A DNA stretch of 64,000 nt from Castanea sativa. Its lineage: Eukaryota; Streptophyta; Magnoliopsida; Fagales; Fagaceae. How positions within the stretch are numbered: the first letter of the stretch is position 1; every line of letters starts with the position of its first letter. Position numbers and translations under genes: made by a program. A model generated the notes under the pieces. It ran no database searches, was not told the origin of the DNA, and saw only the letters and a program-made list of their open reading frames with translations. The stretch lies in contig NC_134023.1 of NCBI RefSeq assembly GCF_040712315.1, positions 30,848,088 through 30,912,087 on the forward strand, read 5' to 3'. Shown piece by piece: positions 21,508 through 33,078 of this stretch.

Positions 21508-23820
21508 GTGTCATGGTTAAAGTATGGGGATAGAAATTCTAAATTCTTCCATTCCAAAGCTTCCCAACGTAGGCAAAGGAATTTTATTGAAGGAATCAAG
21601 AATGCTAATGGGGTGTGGGTGGAGGAAGTGGATGGAGTGGCAGAGTTGGCATTAGATTATTTCATGAATATTTTTAAAGCAAGTACTTGTGACAGAATGG
21701 AGGAATGCCTTAGAACAGTTAACAAAAACTGATGATATGTTGGAGGTGCTATCCAAGCCGTATAGCAGTGAAGAAGTGAAAACAGCATTGTTCCAGATGG
21801 GACTAACAAAGGCTCCTGGACCAGATGGTATGATGCACTTTTTTATCAAAAATTTTGGCATACTGTTAGTAATGAGGTGACTAATACAGTGTTAGATTTT
21901 CTCCATATTGGTCATATGGTGCCTGATATTAATTATACTCATATTGTTTTGATTCCCAAAGTAAAGAAATCGGAAAAAAATGGTTGATTTTAGACCTATT
22001 AGTCTGTGTAATGTGATATATAAAATTATTTCAAAAGTCTTGGCAAATAGGCTAAAATTGATATTGCCGCAGTTAATCTCCCTTAATCAAAGTGCCTTTG
22101 TAGCTGGACGCCTTATTACTGATAACATGTTAGTAGCCCATGAGACCTTGTATGCCATGCATATTAGAAAAAAGGGAAGAATGGGGCTTTAGCTCTTAAA
22201 TTGGATGTTAGTAAAGCCTATGATAGGGTGGAATAGGGCTTTTTTAAAGGCATGATGATTAAACTGGGGTTTCCGAAGGTTTGGGTGGACAGGGTTATGA
22301 GCTGTGTCTCTACACCCTCCTTTTCAATTTGAATTAATGGCAAAGCGTATGGGAATATTGTTCCTGCTAGGGGTATATGACAAGGTGATTCATTGCCCCC
22401 TTACTTGTTTCTGATATGTGCTGAAGGCTTTACGTCGCTCCTTGCTAAAGCCAAATCTGAAGGGAGGTTGCACGTAGTGGCAGTATGTAGAAGTGCCCCA
22501 TCTGTAACTAATCTGTTTTTTGCTGATGATTCTTTGATTTTTTGTCATGCTAATAAAAATGAAGTGCAGGTTGTTTCTGATACTCTACAGCGATATGCTG
22601 ACGCCTCGGGCCAATGCATAAATCTAGAGAAGTCTTCTGCCAACTTCAGCAGTAATGTGTCCGTGGAACAGAAAACATGGATAGTTAACAAACTAATGGT
22701 AAAGGAAGTGGAGAAATTTGATACTTACCTGGGGTTGCCTACTTTGATAGGAAGAAGGAAATATGATACTTTTGCTTTCATTAAGGAACAGGTTTGGAAA
22801 AAGATGCAAGGTTGGAAGGGAAAGTTGCTATCTCGGGCTGGCAAGGAGGTTCTTATAAAAGCAGTGGCTCAATTCATTTCCACGTATACAATGGGGGTTT
22901 TTCACATACCTAGGAAATTATGTGATGAGTTGGATGCCATGTGTGCTAGATTTTGGTGGGGACAAATTAGGGAGGAAAGGAAAATACACTGGAAAAATTG
23001 GAATTTTTTTAACATTGTCAAAGAAAGAAGGTGGAATGGGTTTCAGAGATTTACGATCATTTAATTTAGCCATGCTAGCAAAACAAGGTTGACGTTTAAT
23101 GCAGGACAAAAATTCTCTTGTGTATAATTGTTTCAAAGCAAAATATTTTCCAAGGTGTGATTTCCTTGAGGCAAAGGATTGTCAAAATATTTCCTATGTA
23201 TGGAAGAGTTTGATAGCGGCTCAACCACTTTTGAAGAAAGGATGTTATTGGAGAGTGGGTAATAAGGCTAACATTCGGGTTCTAAAGGATTGTTGGCTAC
23301 CTAATCAACCGACAAAAACAATTCTTTTTCAACTGGAGGAGAAGATTTGGGAGTGGAAGGGCTCGGATTTAATTGATTGGTCGAATCATCAGTGGAACAA
23401 GGAACATATCACTGCCATGTTCCATCCATTTGATGCAGAAACTATTCTCCAAGTTCCTTTGAGCAGGTGGGTAGTGCAAGATGTGATGGTGTGGTCTGGT
23501 TCAAAGAAGGGAAATTTTACAGTGAAGTCCAGGCATTATGTGGCAAAGTAGCTATGGATGGAAGAGAGAAATTCTGGGGAGACATCAATGCGAAGAATGA
23601 ATGCGGCACTCTGGTCACATATCTGGAAGGCCAACGTTCCGAACAAGATTAAAATCTTTTCATGTCGTACATGTCTTAACATTTTGCCTACACAAGAAAA
23701 TCTAACATGCAGAAGGGTAGTGGAGGAGGCATAGTGCTGTTTCTGTCAGAATGAGGTTGAATCAGTCTTGCATGTGTTGTGGGGTTGTGGGGCGGCTCAG
23801 GATGTTTGGCTGGGAGCTTA
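21508..23820 (+). pseudogene. LINE ORF2 reverse transcriptase and zf-RVT, broken
   Basis: Landmarks in order: KAPGPDGM (21812), [14 protein letters not shown] (21985), NQSAFVAGR (22088), LDVSKAYDRVE (22201), the catalytic FADD at about 22519, and a zf-RVT segment with IWKANVPNKIKIF (23625) and CFCQNEVESVLHVLWGC. The frame is cut by shifts near 21730, 21880, 22190, 23060 and 23560 and several stops. Confidence 0.88.
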
Positions 23821-24006
23821 AGCCGTCTTCAAAAATCAGGTACTGTGTAAGTTGATTTTCTGCAGCTGGTTACAGGTTTAATGCTGAAGCTTTTAGGGGA
23901 GGAATGAGATTTGTTTTGGGTCACTTGTTGGCAGATATGGAACTAGCGTAACGCACCCATGCACGGGGGTGTATTCTAGTATCCTTCAAGGTTGTCTTAG
24001 TGAGCT

Positions 24007-24579
24007 TTGGATTACTTGAGGGAGTATGCAGAAGCACAAGATGAGTTGCGTGTGCCAACTCCAATTCAGTCTCCACCGCAACAAACATGGCAGCCTCTGC
24101 AGGGAAATTACTTCAAACTGAATATCAATGGCGCTTGCTTTGATGAGGGAGCTGCTTCAGGCTATAGGGTTGTGATTAGGAATGAAAAGGGCGAAGTAAT
24201 GGCTGCTCTTGCTGCGAAGGGCGGTGCTGTAAGGGATAGTGGAGAGGTGGAAGGGATGGCATGTCGTAAAGCCCTCGAGTTTGCAATAGACGCTGGCTTC
24301 AGGGAGATAATCTTGGAAGGTGATAGTGCATTGGTGATGCAGACTGTTTCCCAGGCTCAACCGAATCTATCATGGCTTGGATTAATTTATGAGGATATTT
24401 GGTGTTTGGCTGCAGGTTTCAGATCCATTTTGACAAATTGTGTTAGGTACACTACGAATAGTGTTGCTCATGCTTTGGCTAGATACACTAGATCAATTGA
24501 TAATGACATTGTTTGGTTGGAAGAGGATCCTCCACCTGTGGTGGATGCCTTGTATTTGGATGCTAGTTCTCTAAATTAA
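24007..24579 (+). pseudogene. LINE RNase H domain (intact piece of a dead ORF2)
   Basis: A 190-codon stretch carries the RVT_3-type RNase H fold of plant LINEs: NYFKLNINGACF (Asp expected before Gly reads Asn), a conserved Glu in the SGEVEGMACRKAL helix, LEGDSALV, and NSVAHALARY near the end. The stop is at 24577-24579, 25 bases before the A-run. The domain itself is open, but it belongs to the broken ORF2 upstream. Confidence 0.85.
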
Positions 24580-24614
24580 TGAAAATTAGTTGGTTCTGGT
24601 TTCAAAAAAAAAAA

Positions 24615-25690
24615 TGATAGACACACGCATACGGTCCTCACTCCTTGCATACAACCACTCTTTTTCTATGAGATACTCACTCTTTTGGCACAAAACTACA
24701 TGTTCAACCACGACAATAAGGTGGGATGCACTTTTGGCGCCGTAGCTAAAAATATGACATACGTAGACCCACAAAATTCTATATAGTGTGTTCGGATAAT
24801 TTATTTTTGGTAGCTTATATAGTTCACAACTTGAAAAAAAATGTATAAAAAAAAATTAAATGTTTTTTTTTTTTTTTTGGTTGAGAAAATATAATTATAT
24901 GTTTTAAAAACTTATTTGTACTATGTTCGCTGAAAATAAATCGATATATTAAACTAAAACATTGAAACGCAAATTAATCCCTTTCCAATATCTTCGAAAT
25001 TCCAAACTAATAGTCTAATGCAAATGAATTTTTTTGGAATGACACTTCTTGTGCTTATAAGGGTGTGGCCTTTAAGTTGGCAGTCTTGTAATTTTTTTTT
25101 TTTTTTGGGGATAAGTTAGCAGTCTTGTAATTTAGAGGCATAGTTTGTTTGTGTTCAAATCTCCTTTAATGTATGTATATGTATACTGTATACATTAAAA
25201 TAGGTTAGACATATTTCAAGCCCTCCTTATCAACTACACTCCTTAACGAGTGAATCCAAAATGAAACTCTCTCCATAAATAAAATAAAATAAATTCTTAT
25301 TTAAGTTTAACTTTATTTATTTTGATAGTGAATCTCATCTCATCTCATTTAAATTTCGTTCTTTTTTTTTTTTTTTTAAATATTAAGTATATTAACACAC
25401 AACAAATTTTCGTTTCTAGATGAAGAGAAATTGCACATACACTTATAAAACCTAGCCTAAGCATAAGCCTAAGCAAAGTCTCAGGTTCTTATTATGATAA
25501 TATCCCTGAATGTGAATGGGGCAAAGCCAGTGAGTAAAAATTGAGAGTCTGAGACTAGACAGACCCATGTAGTGGAGATGATCTGATCTCCACCATTCAT
25601 TATCAAATACAAAATGCTACAAGCTACTAGATCAAAACCATTGATTTTATATTTACCATACACTTTTTTTTTTTTTTTCCTGGAACCCAC
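24615..25690. other. No gene seen; 3' flank of the C2 gene
   Basis: AT-rich with several T-runs (24860, 25090, 25360, 25665). It includes the likely 3' untranslated region of the minus-strand C2 gene just below 25691. Confidence 0.45.
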
Positions 25691-26509
25691 TCAAAAGTCA
25701 AAACCAGCAGAGACAGACTCAAAATCATCAGAGACAGATGGATACGGATAGGGACAAAACTTCCTTTGCATCATCATCAATCCGCACAACAATCCTGAAC
25801 CGTCCGATGCTCTCCTCATATTCAACCCTTTGTTTCCCGCCAAATCCACCCGATTCCCATTCCCATTCCAATCCTTCAACACGTTCGAAGTCGAAGTCGA
25901 AGTCGAAGTCGAAGTCGAAGTCGAAGACGAAGACGACGTCGTTGATTCCCCATCGACCGATACATCATTCTCTCCGGCGCCGGCGCTGGACCGAATCCGG
26001 TGGCGCCACCTCCGTTCACTCTCTCCCACTTGCTCGCGGAATCCAATCGCCGATCTTTCTCCCATCGCCGGAAATTCTGAACCGTCGATCAACGAAGCGC
26101 CGATGTTTAACACTCCGTGGAATCTTCCCGAGGGGCGGCGGATCTGGACGGCGGAGAAGGCAGGAGTTCTGGCCTGAGAGAAAATGAAGTTGCTAGTGAG
26201 GAATCGGACGGTGCCGACGAGATGGTCGCGGAGGCAACCTACGGCGAAGATCTGAATGGAGACGGCGGAGGTCTCGCTGGAGAGGAAGTCCGGTGGGACT
26301 TTAAAGAAGAATTTATCGTTCCAGGTAGGGTTTTCAGCGCCGAGACGGTCGGTTCGAGTTCGGACCTTGTGGGCCGGGTCGACCCATACGAGGGCGTAGG
26401 TTTGCATGCGGCGCAAGTTAGAGGTTGGGGGTTTGAGATTTTGCGCAGAGATCAAGTTGATCTCCAAGGCTTTGTCTTGCTCTGAAGAAACTCTTTCTTC
26501 TTTCCTCAT
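25691..26509 (-). CDS. C2-domain (SRC2/BAP-like) protein, 272 aa
   Basis: An uninterrupted single-exon frame. I chose Met at 26509 (MRKEERVSS) because the C2 strand ALEINLISAQNL begins 13 residues later; the 79 extra upstream codons are low-complexity. The C2 domain covers residues 14-105, with TRTDRLGAENPTWNDKFFF typical of plant C2 proteins of the SRC2/BON-associated type, which bind membranes, often without calcium. Few of the usual calcium-ligand Asp residues are seen, so calcium binding is doubtful. Residues 110-185 are basic and poorly conserved; 190-208 form a Ser/Thr run; the tail is Gly/Met rich and ends SAGFDF. No signal peptide or membrane segment. It stands alone among transposons. 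Confidence 0.85.
   Translation of the reverse strand: MRKEERVSSEQDKALEINLISAQNLKPPTSNLRRMQTYALVWVDPAHKVRTRTDRLGAENPTWNDKFFFKVPPDFLSSETSAVSIQIFAVGCLRDHLVGTVRFLTSNFIFSQARTPAFSAVQIRRPSGRFHGVLNIGASLIDGSEFPAMGERSAIGFREQVGESERRWRHRIRSSAGAGENDVSVDGESTTSSSSSTSTSTSTSTSTSNVLKDWNGNGNRVDLAGNKGLNMRRASDGSGLLCGLMMMQRKFCPYPYPSVSDDFESVSAGFDF
25886..25942 (-). repeat. Hexamer repeat encoding the Ser-Thr run
   Basis: Repeats of TCGAAG (on the plus strand) encode alternating Ser and Thr in the C2 protein. As units are 6 bp, length changes keep the frame. Confidence 0.85.
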
Positions 26510-26659
26510 TGATGCTGCTGATCTGATCAAGAAAGAATGAGAGATGGAGGGTTCTTGATCGGGATCAAGAAAGACTGCCTGAGTGTGACTGTGACATGGC
26601 GTGAAGATGAAGAGAGAAACGTACGTGTTCTGGAAATGGAAATATAAAAAAAGGTTATT

Positions 26660-26683
26660 AGAGAGAGAGAGAGAGAGAGAGAG
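26660..26683. repeat. (AG)12 microsatellite in the C2 gene leader
   Basis: A perfect AG run about 150 bp upstream of the C2 start codon, read as CT-repeat on the coding strand. CT-rich leaders are common near plant transcription starts. Confidence 0.85.
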
Positions 26684-26759
26684 TCCGAGCTTGAGTTCAG
26701 TGTCTGTGTGACTCGGCAGAGTGCGTGTGAAATCAAAAACCCACACGATGGAAAAATAT

Positions 26760-27340
26760 GGGAATATTCAGAAGCAAATGTTTTGAGTTTTATTATTTAA
26801 TAATAACAACTCTGCTAGACTTGAAATTTTAAGTTTGATATTCTAATTTATTATTATAATTCTTTTTTCTACAATATTTTCAGCAAAAAAAAAATCAATT
26901 AATTTATTTTATTTGAAAAAAAAAAACATATAATGCTACAATACTTTCATAAAATATCATCTTTTATTTTGAATAGTTGTTTATTTTAACTAAAAATTGT
27001 TAACGAATAAGTCTAAAAACCCATAATTTGTGCCAATTTTATTGATATACATCGGTTTCACTTTTTCATACTTTTAAATTAATACTTCTCATAGATGTCT
27101 ATAATTTCAAATATATGTTTTTAACTATATTATGACCAAATTATCTTTGACATGCACTTTATCATTTGATATTTAAAAATCTTTGTTTGTTGCGTTAATA
27201 ATTCATTTTCCAATTCACTTGTATTGTTGTATGCAACCAGATAAAGACCTCAATTACTTTCTTGAGGCCATTGTATTTGAATGCTTGTATTGGAATAGTG
27301 TTAAAAAAATTTTATGTAAACGGTGGTATCCAAAAATATT
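26760..27340. other. No gene seen
   Basis: AT-rich spacer upstream of the C2 gene; nothing with a recognisable product. Confidence 0.45.
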
Positions 27341-27494
27341 GGCCAAAATAGACAAATACCATCTTTCGCTGAAATATTTAGCAATTTACCATTTTTTACG
27401 AAATATTTAGCAATCTATGCAGAATTTGAGTTTTAAAACAGTGGTAAATTACTAAATATTTTTAGGAAAAGATAGTGTTTGGCCATTTTAGCCC
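27341..27494. mobile_element. Palindromic MITE-like element, about 154 bp
   Basis: The left arm GGCCAAAATAGACAAATACC pairs with the right arm (inverted GGCTAAAATGGCCAAACACT), and both continue into ATATTTAG.AATTTACCA, so the whole is one large hairpin. Flanks are only weakly similar over 9 bp, so the superfamily is unsure. Confidence 0.6.
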
Positions 27495-27558
27495 GAAAAC
27501 ATTAAAAAATTTTACTTTTTTTAAAATTAAAAAAAAAAAATTGGTGTGACACTGGCAT

Positions 27559-28318
27559 TGTAAGTGCAAAATTGCACCTGGACTCAAAGACAATTATGAG
27601 CTCAGGCCCAATGAGCCTTAAACAATTAAATTTGTAGAGTGTGGGCTTGAAATCTAAATTAGAGGTACTAAGAACTTGATAACAGACTGTGGTATGCAAA
27701 CACTTGTAAATAATGAATGATAATTGCAAATGGACCTCCTCGGACGTGAGCCGAGGACTACTTCTGTATTATTTCTCTTTCTTTCTCAAAGATTACAATT
27801 CTTCCTCTCCCCCTTGGTTACAGACTGCCCCCCCTAAATACTTCTTCTCCTGATGCTTTATCCACGTGTTGCTCAAATCCCCTTCCCTCTAGATATTTCT
27901 TCTCTTAGTGCGTTTGAATAGTAACCAGAAGTTTCAGTTCTACTGTTCAGGGGTCACCTCCCCATTAATGCGGCTAGGGAGGTAGGTGTAGAGTCTTTAA
28001 TGTGGAGGTGGCAGCCTTTGCTCATGATATTTTTCTAACACCGGTGTATCTAGAAGGTTCAGGGTTTCCCCCTCTTAACCAACAGTCTTTCCGGAATTCT
28101 GCCTTGACCTTCGTAGTGAATCTCCGAGTTCTCTTGGGTCTGTCCGAGGAGAAACTCACCCTCGGATATGTCCTCGGACCCTCGGCGTATGGGCCGATTC
28201 GTAGTACTAACAAATTCTTAGCTCAAGAACTAACAAATTCTTAGCTCAAGAACAGATCGGCCCTCCTTACTAGAGCCCAAATGCCCAAATGCCCGCTTGG
28301 GTCCTTTTACTCCCCACA
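27559..28318. mobile_element. Solo LTR of the TGTAAG family, 760 bp, TSD GGCAT
   Basis: It opens TGTAAGTGC and closes CCCCACA, flanked by GGCAT at 27554-27558 and 28319-28323. It shares CCTCGGAC/CCGAGGA blocks with 14730-15567 and 33079-33859. A tandem 21-bp repeat (ACTAACAAATTCTTAGCTCA..) occurs twice near 28206-28250. Confidence 0.88.
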
Positions 28319-28323
28319 GGCAT

Positions 28324-28906
28324 TATAATTGTCAATTGAGTGTGACCTTGTGCATTGGAAAAAGCCCAAAACAAACCGTAATCCAAATAGGTTTGATTTT
28401 TTTTTTTAAAGCTTTAAAAACATAGTGGGGGCATGGGTGGGTTGACCTAACTTGACAAAAAAGAAAAATGGGTTTGATCACAGATCAACCCTTTTTTACT
28501 TGGGGTCAAAAAATTCAGGTTCGACTAGGCTTTATCGGTGTCCAAGTCTAGGTCCATCCCATGTAGTTCAAAAAAGGAGGAAAGGTTATCTCCACCCAGT
28601 GCTTTATTTTTCAAAACATTATACACGATGCTAATTGCTACCCCACTTATCTAAATATACACAAGCAATGTAGCATGTATAATGTGATTAGTCTGTTGGG
28701 TTTATTGGTAAAAGAAAAAAGATTATTTTAATATGATGTATTCAAAATGAAAAGTGAGGCGTAGGCTATGTTGTAAAACCTCAAGTTGACAAAGTTGTGT
28801 TTTAAAAGATTGTTGTCCAAATGAATGCAAAGAAGTATTTATGGAAAAGCATATACGTCTTGGAAGAGAGAAATCCATTGTGAATAGATACATAAATTTC
28901 TAAAGT
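28324..28906. other. No gene seen
   Basis: Spacer with a GGGTCAAAAAATTCAGGTT-type stretch near 28500. No coding evidence. Confidence 0.4.
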
Positions 28907-28915
28907 CTCATCCTT

Positions 28916-29073
28916 GGAAAATTATTGTGTACTTCTGAAGTACCATAAATGCATACTCCCTCCTCTCACATGAATGGTGGGTCTCATTAATTAAATTCAT
29001 GGTGGGACCCACCATTTATATGAGAGGAGGGAGTATACATTTATGGTACTTCGGGAGAACCTAATAATTTTCC
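28916..29073. mobile_element. MULE-type MITE, 158 bp, perfect 9-bp TSD
   Basis: The element is almost entirely an inverted repeat; GGAAAATTATT...CTGAAGTACCATAAATG on the left pairs with the right half. CTCATCCTT stands on both sides (28907-28915 and 29074-29082). A 9-bp duplication is the mark of Mutator-like elements. Confidence 0.9.
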
Positions 29074-29158
29074 CTCATCCTTAACCAAACACCATTTAAT
29101 TAACAATCCTCTAGAAAATTTTTAAAAAAAATCTCAAGTTTGTGAAGCAACAATCACT

Positions 29159-29885
29159 ATTTTTTTTTTTTTTTTTTACAAAGATGAAACTAAATTTTCA
29201 TTTAAATAGAGACAAAGTAGGTATAAAGTAGGATAGCAAAGATAACAACTGGACAAAGCACCAACAGAGACCACAGACAACAAAGCCAAAGAGAAAAGGA
29301 GAATAAGAAAAAAAAACACTAGATCCTTTCCAGACTACACATGATTGCTAGATTTTCAGGGACCACACCAATCAACTTGCTTTTTTGTCTTGATCTTTTG
29401 GCTTATTGAGCTAGCTCATGGGCTATTTTGTTACTATTCCTGTAAATGTATCTAGCTTTTGCATAATGGAAGCCATTCATTCCTTGCTGAATACCATGAA
29501 TTATATGACCTGCTACTCTCCACACATTTTTATTGCAAATTGCTTGAATTGTTTGCATTGAATCTCCTTCCAAGATGACTTGATTTAATCCAAGCTCCTG
29601 GGCTAGAACAATGCCCTGCTCCATAGCAATTGCCTCAGTTTCTTCCACTGCAAATCTACCCAAAAAGGGCATGCTCAAGGCTACAACAACTTGATTATTC
29701 CAATCTCTAATTATAATTCATATTCCTGAGTTACCTTCCATTACCAGTACTGCCTCATCTACATTTATAAGATAAACATCTTTTGGAGGAGGTTTCCAGG
29801 CCCTATCCCTTGTCCCTTTTAGCTTTATTAATTGATTATTTGCCTCCTTGAAGTCTTCTATCAGTTGGATAGCTTTTAAGGATAC
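29159..29885 (-). mobile_element. 5'-truncated LINE, RNase H end only
   Basis: Read on the minus strand the piece ends in a poly(A) tail (T-run at 29159-29178). It encodes an RNase H with VYLINVDEAV, a MPFLGRFAVEETEAIAM helix and LEGDSMQTIQ, then NSKIAHELA near the C-terminus, ending at a stop at 29403. An in-frame stop near 29720 breaks it. It abuts copia gag at about 29885. Confidence 0.75.
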
Positions 29886-31369
29886 AACTTAAAGCAATTA
29901 GGACGAATGTGTCTAGAAACACCACAATGGTGACAAATATGAGCAATTTTAGGACTACTCAACTTCCTAGAGTAAGGTCTAACAAAGGGTTTAGAATTAG
30001 ACAAACCAGTTATGAATTTCATACTTTTATCACCTTTCTCAGATTAGGGCACAAAGACAGTCTTTGATCCAGAAGTCGTGGAAGAGGTGTTCTCCACAAC
30101 AAAAGTCTCAACTAACCTTGTAGTCTCATCTAGTTTGTTTAACAGTTTAGCATTTTTAGTTTTTGCCTTATTAAGCTCTTTTTTACAAAGATGAGAAGTC
30201 TTTTCAGATTTTATAAATTCAGTGCATAACTTATCATAGACTTCCTGAAGGGTCAACTTCTTGGGTACTTCATCATCAGAAGAATCCTCACTATCATTAG
30301 CACTATCCACAATCACCTTATCAGTTGTGGCAACAAAAGCCATAAAATGATCACATTCATCCACATACTCATCAGAAGATTCATTCTCAATATCACTCAA
30401 GGTAGCAACCAACCCTTTACCTTTTGAATTCTTGGTCTTTTCCTTTATAAGATAGTTTGAGCACTTTATCCTCATATGACCAAAACCTTTGTACCCATGG
30501 CACTAGATGAGGGGTTTCTCACTCTTGCCCTTCCTAGAGGATTTAAATTTCCTAGGAGGTTTGTCCTTATCCTTTTTCCTATATTAAAGAAGCTTAATAA
30601 TCTCAATAGCTATGAAAGTTAGATCCTTATCCTTATCCTCGTCTTCATCTTCATCTTCATCTTCGCTTTCATCTTCATCTTCAAAATCATCAATCTCTTC
30701 CTCTATACCCTTAAGAGCCAAGTTTCTTCTCTTTCCACATTTTCCCATTAAACCTAATCTCATCTCATAGGTTCGAAGGTTCCCTACAAGCTCAATCAAA
30801 GGAATTTGATCAATGTCCTTCACTTCTTCAATGACAGTGATCTTGGCATGGAATCTTTCGGGTAAGGACCTAAAGATGTTCCTAACAAGTTTAGGTTCCG
30901 CAATAGATTCTCCAAGATTGAAGGTAGAATTCACAATATCCTTGAGTTTTGCATAGAATTCATCAAAGGTATCATCCTCCTCCATCCTTATTTCTTCAAA
31001 ATTACTAGTGAGTCTTTGAAATTTCACAGCCTTTATTGCCTTGGTTCCTTTATAGGTGGTCTCAAGAATGGTCTATGCTTCCTTGACAACTTTCGTGGAT
31101 GATATTTTCTTGAATTTCTCATTGGCCACCCCACAAAACAAAACATTCAAGGCCTTACTGTTGAAATTTGCCGTTTTGATTGTTGCTTCATCCCAATCCA
31201 CCGACGCTTCTTTTAGCTTAATCCAGCCAACTTCAACAGCTTGCCATATTTTTTCACCTAGAGCCTGCAAAAGAACTTTCATACAAACTTTCCAATACGC
31301 ATAATTAATGCCATCAAATAAAGGAAGAATCAAAAGAGATTGTCCACGATCCATAACAACGGGGGTCAA
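29886..31369 (-). pseudogene. Copia (SIRE-like) gag, in-frame stops only
   Basis: Starting at ATG 31369 one frame runs through the N-terminal LLILPLFDGINYAYWK motif, an UBN2-type Gag core with DDTFDEFYAKLKDIVN, a Glu/Asp run (about 30612-30690), CHGYKGFGHMRIKC (degenerate knuckle) and a second knuckle CHHCGVSRHIRPNC near 29925. The frame never shifts; it is cut by stops at 31073, 30584, about 30506 and 30044. At 31073 and 30506 the stop replaces probable Trp and Gln, explained by single transitions. The element lacks pol. Confidence 0.85.
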
Positions 31370-31409
31370 GGATCACACTTAAGAAATTAATCCAATCAGA
31401 GTGTACCCA

Positions 31410-31420
31410 CTCTGATACCA
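31410..31420 (-). other. Primer binding site of the minus-strand copia element
   Basis: TGGTATCAGAG on the minus strand, a perfect initiator-methionine tRNA type site, five bases after the LTR end. Confidence 0.85.
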
Positions 31421-31425
31421 CTTAT

Positions 31426-32336
31426 TGGGAAATTTAGACCCCGGTTAATAGAATTAACAAGTTTTAAACCCAAGTTTTTAATTAGATTTAGTATGAATAA
31501 ACCTTGTTAAAACAAACAAAAATCAATATCATGCACAGCAGAAAAGTAAATAAGATAAGATATGATGACCCAAGAAAACCAATGAAACAAACTAGTTTCA
31601 CAGTAAAAAATCTGGGGGGAAATCTTCTCAAAAAGCAATCCATTATAGTAAAGAGAAGTTTCAGATCTGGTACAAAACCTTTGTCCCTAGACTCTACAAT
31701 CTCTGTAGATGAACTTATAGCGGAAACCTTCTACCACTTTAGAACCTCTGAACTCTTCAATATATGAACGCCACCATTTTGCATGAATCCCAGTACGTGA
31801 CTAACTAATAATGCACAGATCTCAGTACGTGACTAACTCACCAACTTGAAGAAGATGTTTTTTGTTGCAAAATTCTTCACTTCATCAACAATGAAGATGA
31901 AGAAGCACTTGGTTACAAAACCTTAAGGCGCAAAAATGTAGTAACTTCTTGCAGAGAGAATAAGACACTAGATCTTTGTTTTCATGTGTTCTCCATGTAT
32001 ATTCACTCAATGCATATGTGACAGTCTTTAAAATAAGCTTTATATACAAGTATGGGCCGAAAATCAAATCTGAAAATTTTGATTTCGTAAGTCTCAACAG
32101 ATTCAGCTTTTATCAAGCTTTTGTTGAGCTTCCTTCATTAAGTCTCGATAGATTTTCTATCGAGTTTTGATGAACAGCTTTTCTTCACTTGTTTTTTGGT
32201 CCAATCTTTATGGTTTTAATACTTGGCTTAAACAACATGTTTATTGAAGTACTAAACCTATCTTAGATCTGCCCAATTACAAGTAAAGTGTATTTTGTCA
32301 AAGAATTAGTCAATTACATCAATTATGTCCCTAACA
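31426..32336 (-). repeat. 5' LTR of the minus-strand copia element (911 bp)
   Basis: Read on the minus strand it starts TGTTAGGGACATAATT at 32336 and ends TTCCCA at 31426, next to the primer site. No partner LTR is in the window, so the element has lost its 3' half. Confidence 0.75.
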
Positions 32337-33078
32337 AAATATTATATTTGTGTTGGTTATCCTAGATGGGTATTGGACTATCTCCAAGGCTATGTATGGG
32401 AAGTGTCCTTAAGGGGAAGAAATCTCATCCCACCTAGACATCTAGGGTTTTTGTTACTCTTTTTTTTTTTTTTTTTTTTCTTTTCTTGCAATCTCATTTA
32501 TTTTCTTGCAACATCCCCATCCCCCTTTTACTTTTATTGCACTTATATATATATATATATAAATAATATCTAGACACCAAAATAAAAAGATTTTCAACTA
32601 TCCCCTTAAATGGTGTTTAAACCTTCATTAGAGGACAATATGCGTATGCCTCATAAGAGTGGTGATGGCTTAAAATTCACACTTCTTTATGTTGAAGAAT
32701 CCATAAGGCTTGAAAGATATTAGACTCTATTTAAGGGAGAAGAAAAAAGAACCTTTTTAATCAACTTTACAATAGTTCAAGCTTTTACATTTATGTCATT
32801 TATATTTCAAGTTTTTACATTTATGTCATTTATATTCCAAGTATTTCCTTGCCATTTAAATTTTAAGCCTTTACATTTCAAGTCTTTACATTTCAAGTCT
32901 TTACTTTTCAAGTTTTATTTTTCTGCACTTTATTTTATATTGTTTTTTTTTTTTTCCTCTTGTTGATATTGTTCCATAAAGAAAAATGTTTGGGCATACA
33001 TCTCCCCTACACCCCTATTCTAAGATTTTTTTTTTTTCTTTCTAAAATATTTTTCTATCTCTTTCTTAAAATAAAGTC
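32337..33078. repeat. Spacer with degenerate ~29-bp repeats
   Basis: Between 32780 and 32920 the phrase CAAG(T/C)(T/C)TTTACATTTATGTCATTTATATT recurs in worn form. A T-run and a (TA) run occur at 32460 and 32537. No coding evidence. Confidence 0.5.

Larger units (their letters stand above)
19009..24614 (+). mobile_element. Nearly full-length L1-type LINE
   Basis: Two coding regions in plant L1 order are present: an RNA-binding ORF1 and an ORF2 with endonuclease, reverse transcriptase, zf-RVT and RNase H. An A-run at 24604-24614 ends the element. The 5' boundary is approximate. I could not find a clear target duplication at either end. Many stops and shifts show it is inactive. Confidence 0.85.

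Noticed and set aside
19009..24614. Target-site duplication for the large LINE
   Set aside because: A-runs at both ends (19003 and 24604) look alike, but no convincing matching flank beyond poly(A) was found.
25738..26485. Three plus-strand open frames over the C2 gene
   Set aside because: They are antisense shadows made possible by the TCGAAG repeat and high GC; none has a known domain, while the minus frame has a full C2 fold.
28512..28524. GGTTCGACTAGG as a tRNA B-box
   Set aside because: No matching A-box, cloverleaf or terminator could be placed around it.
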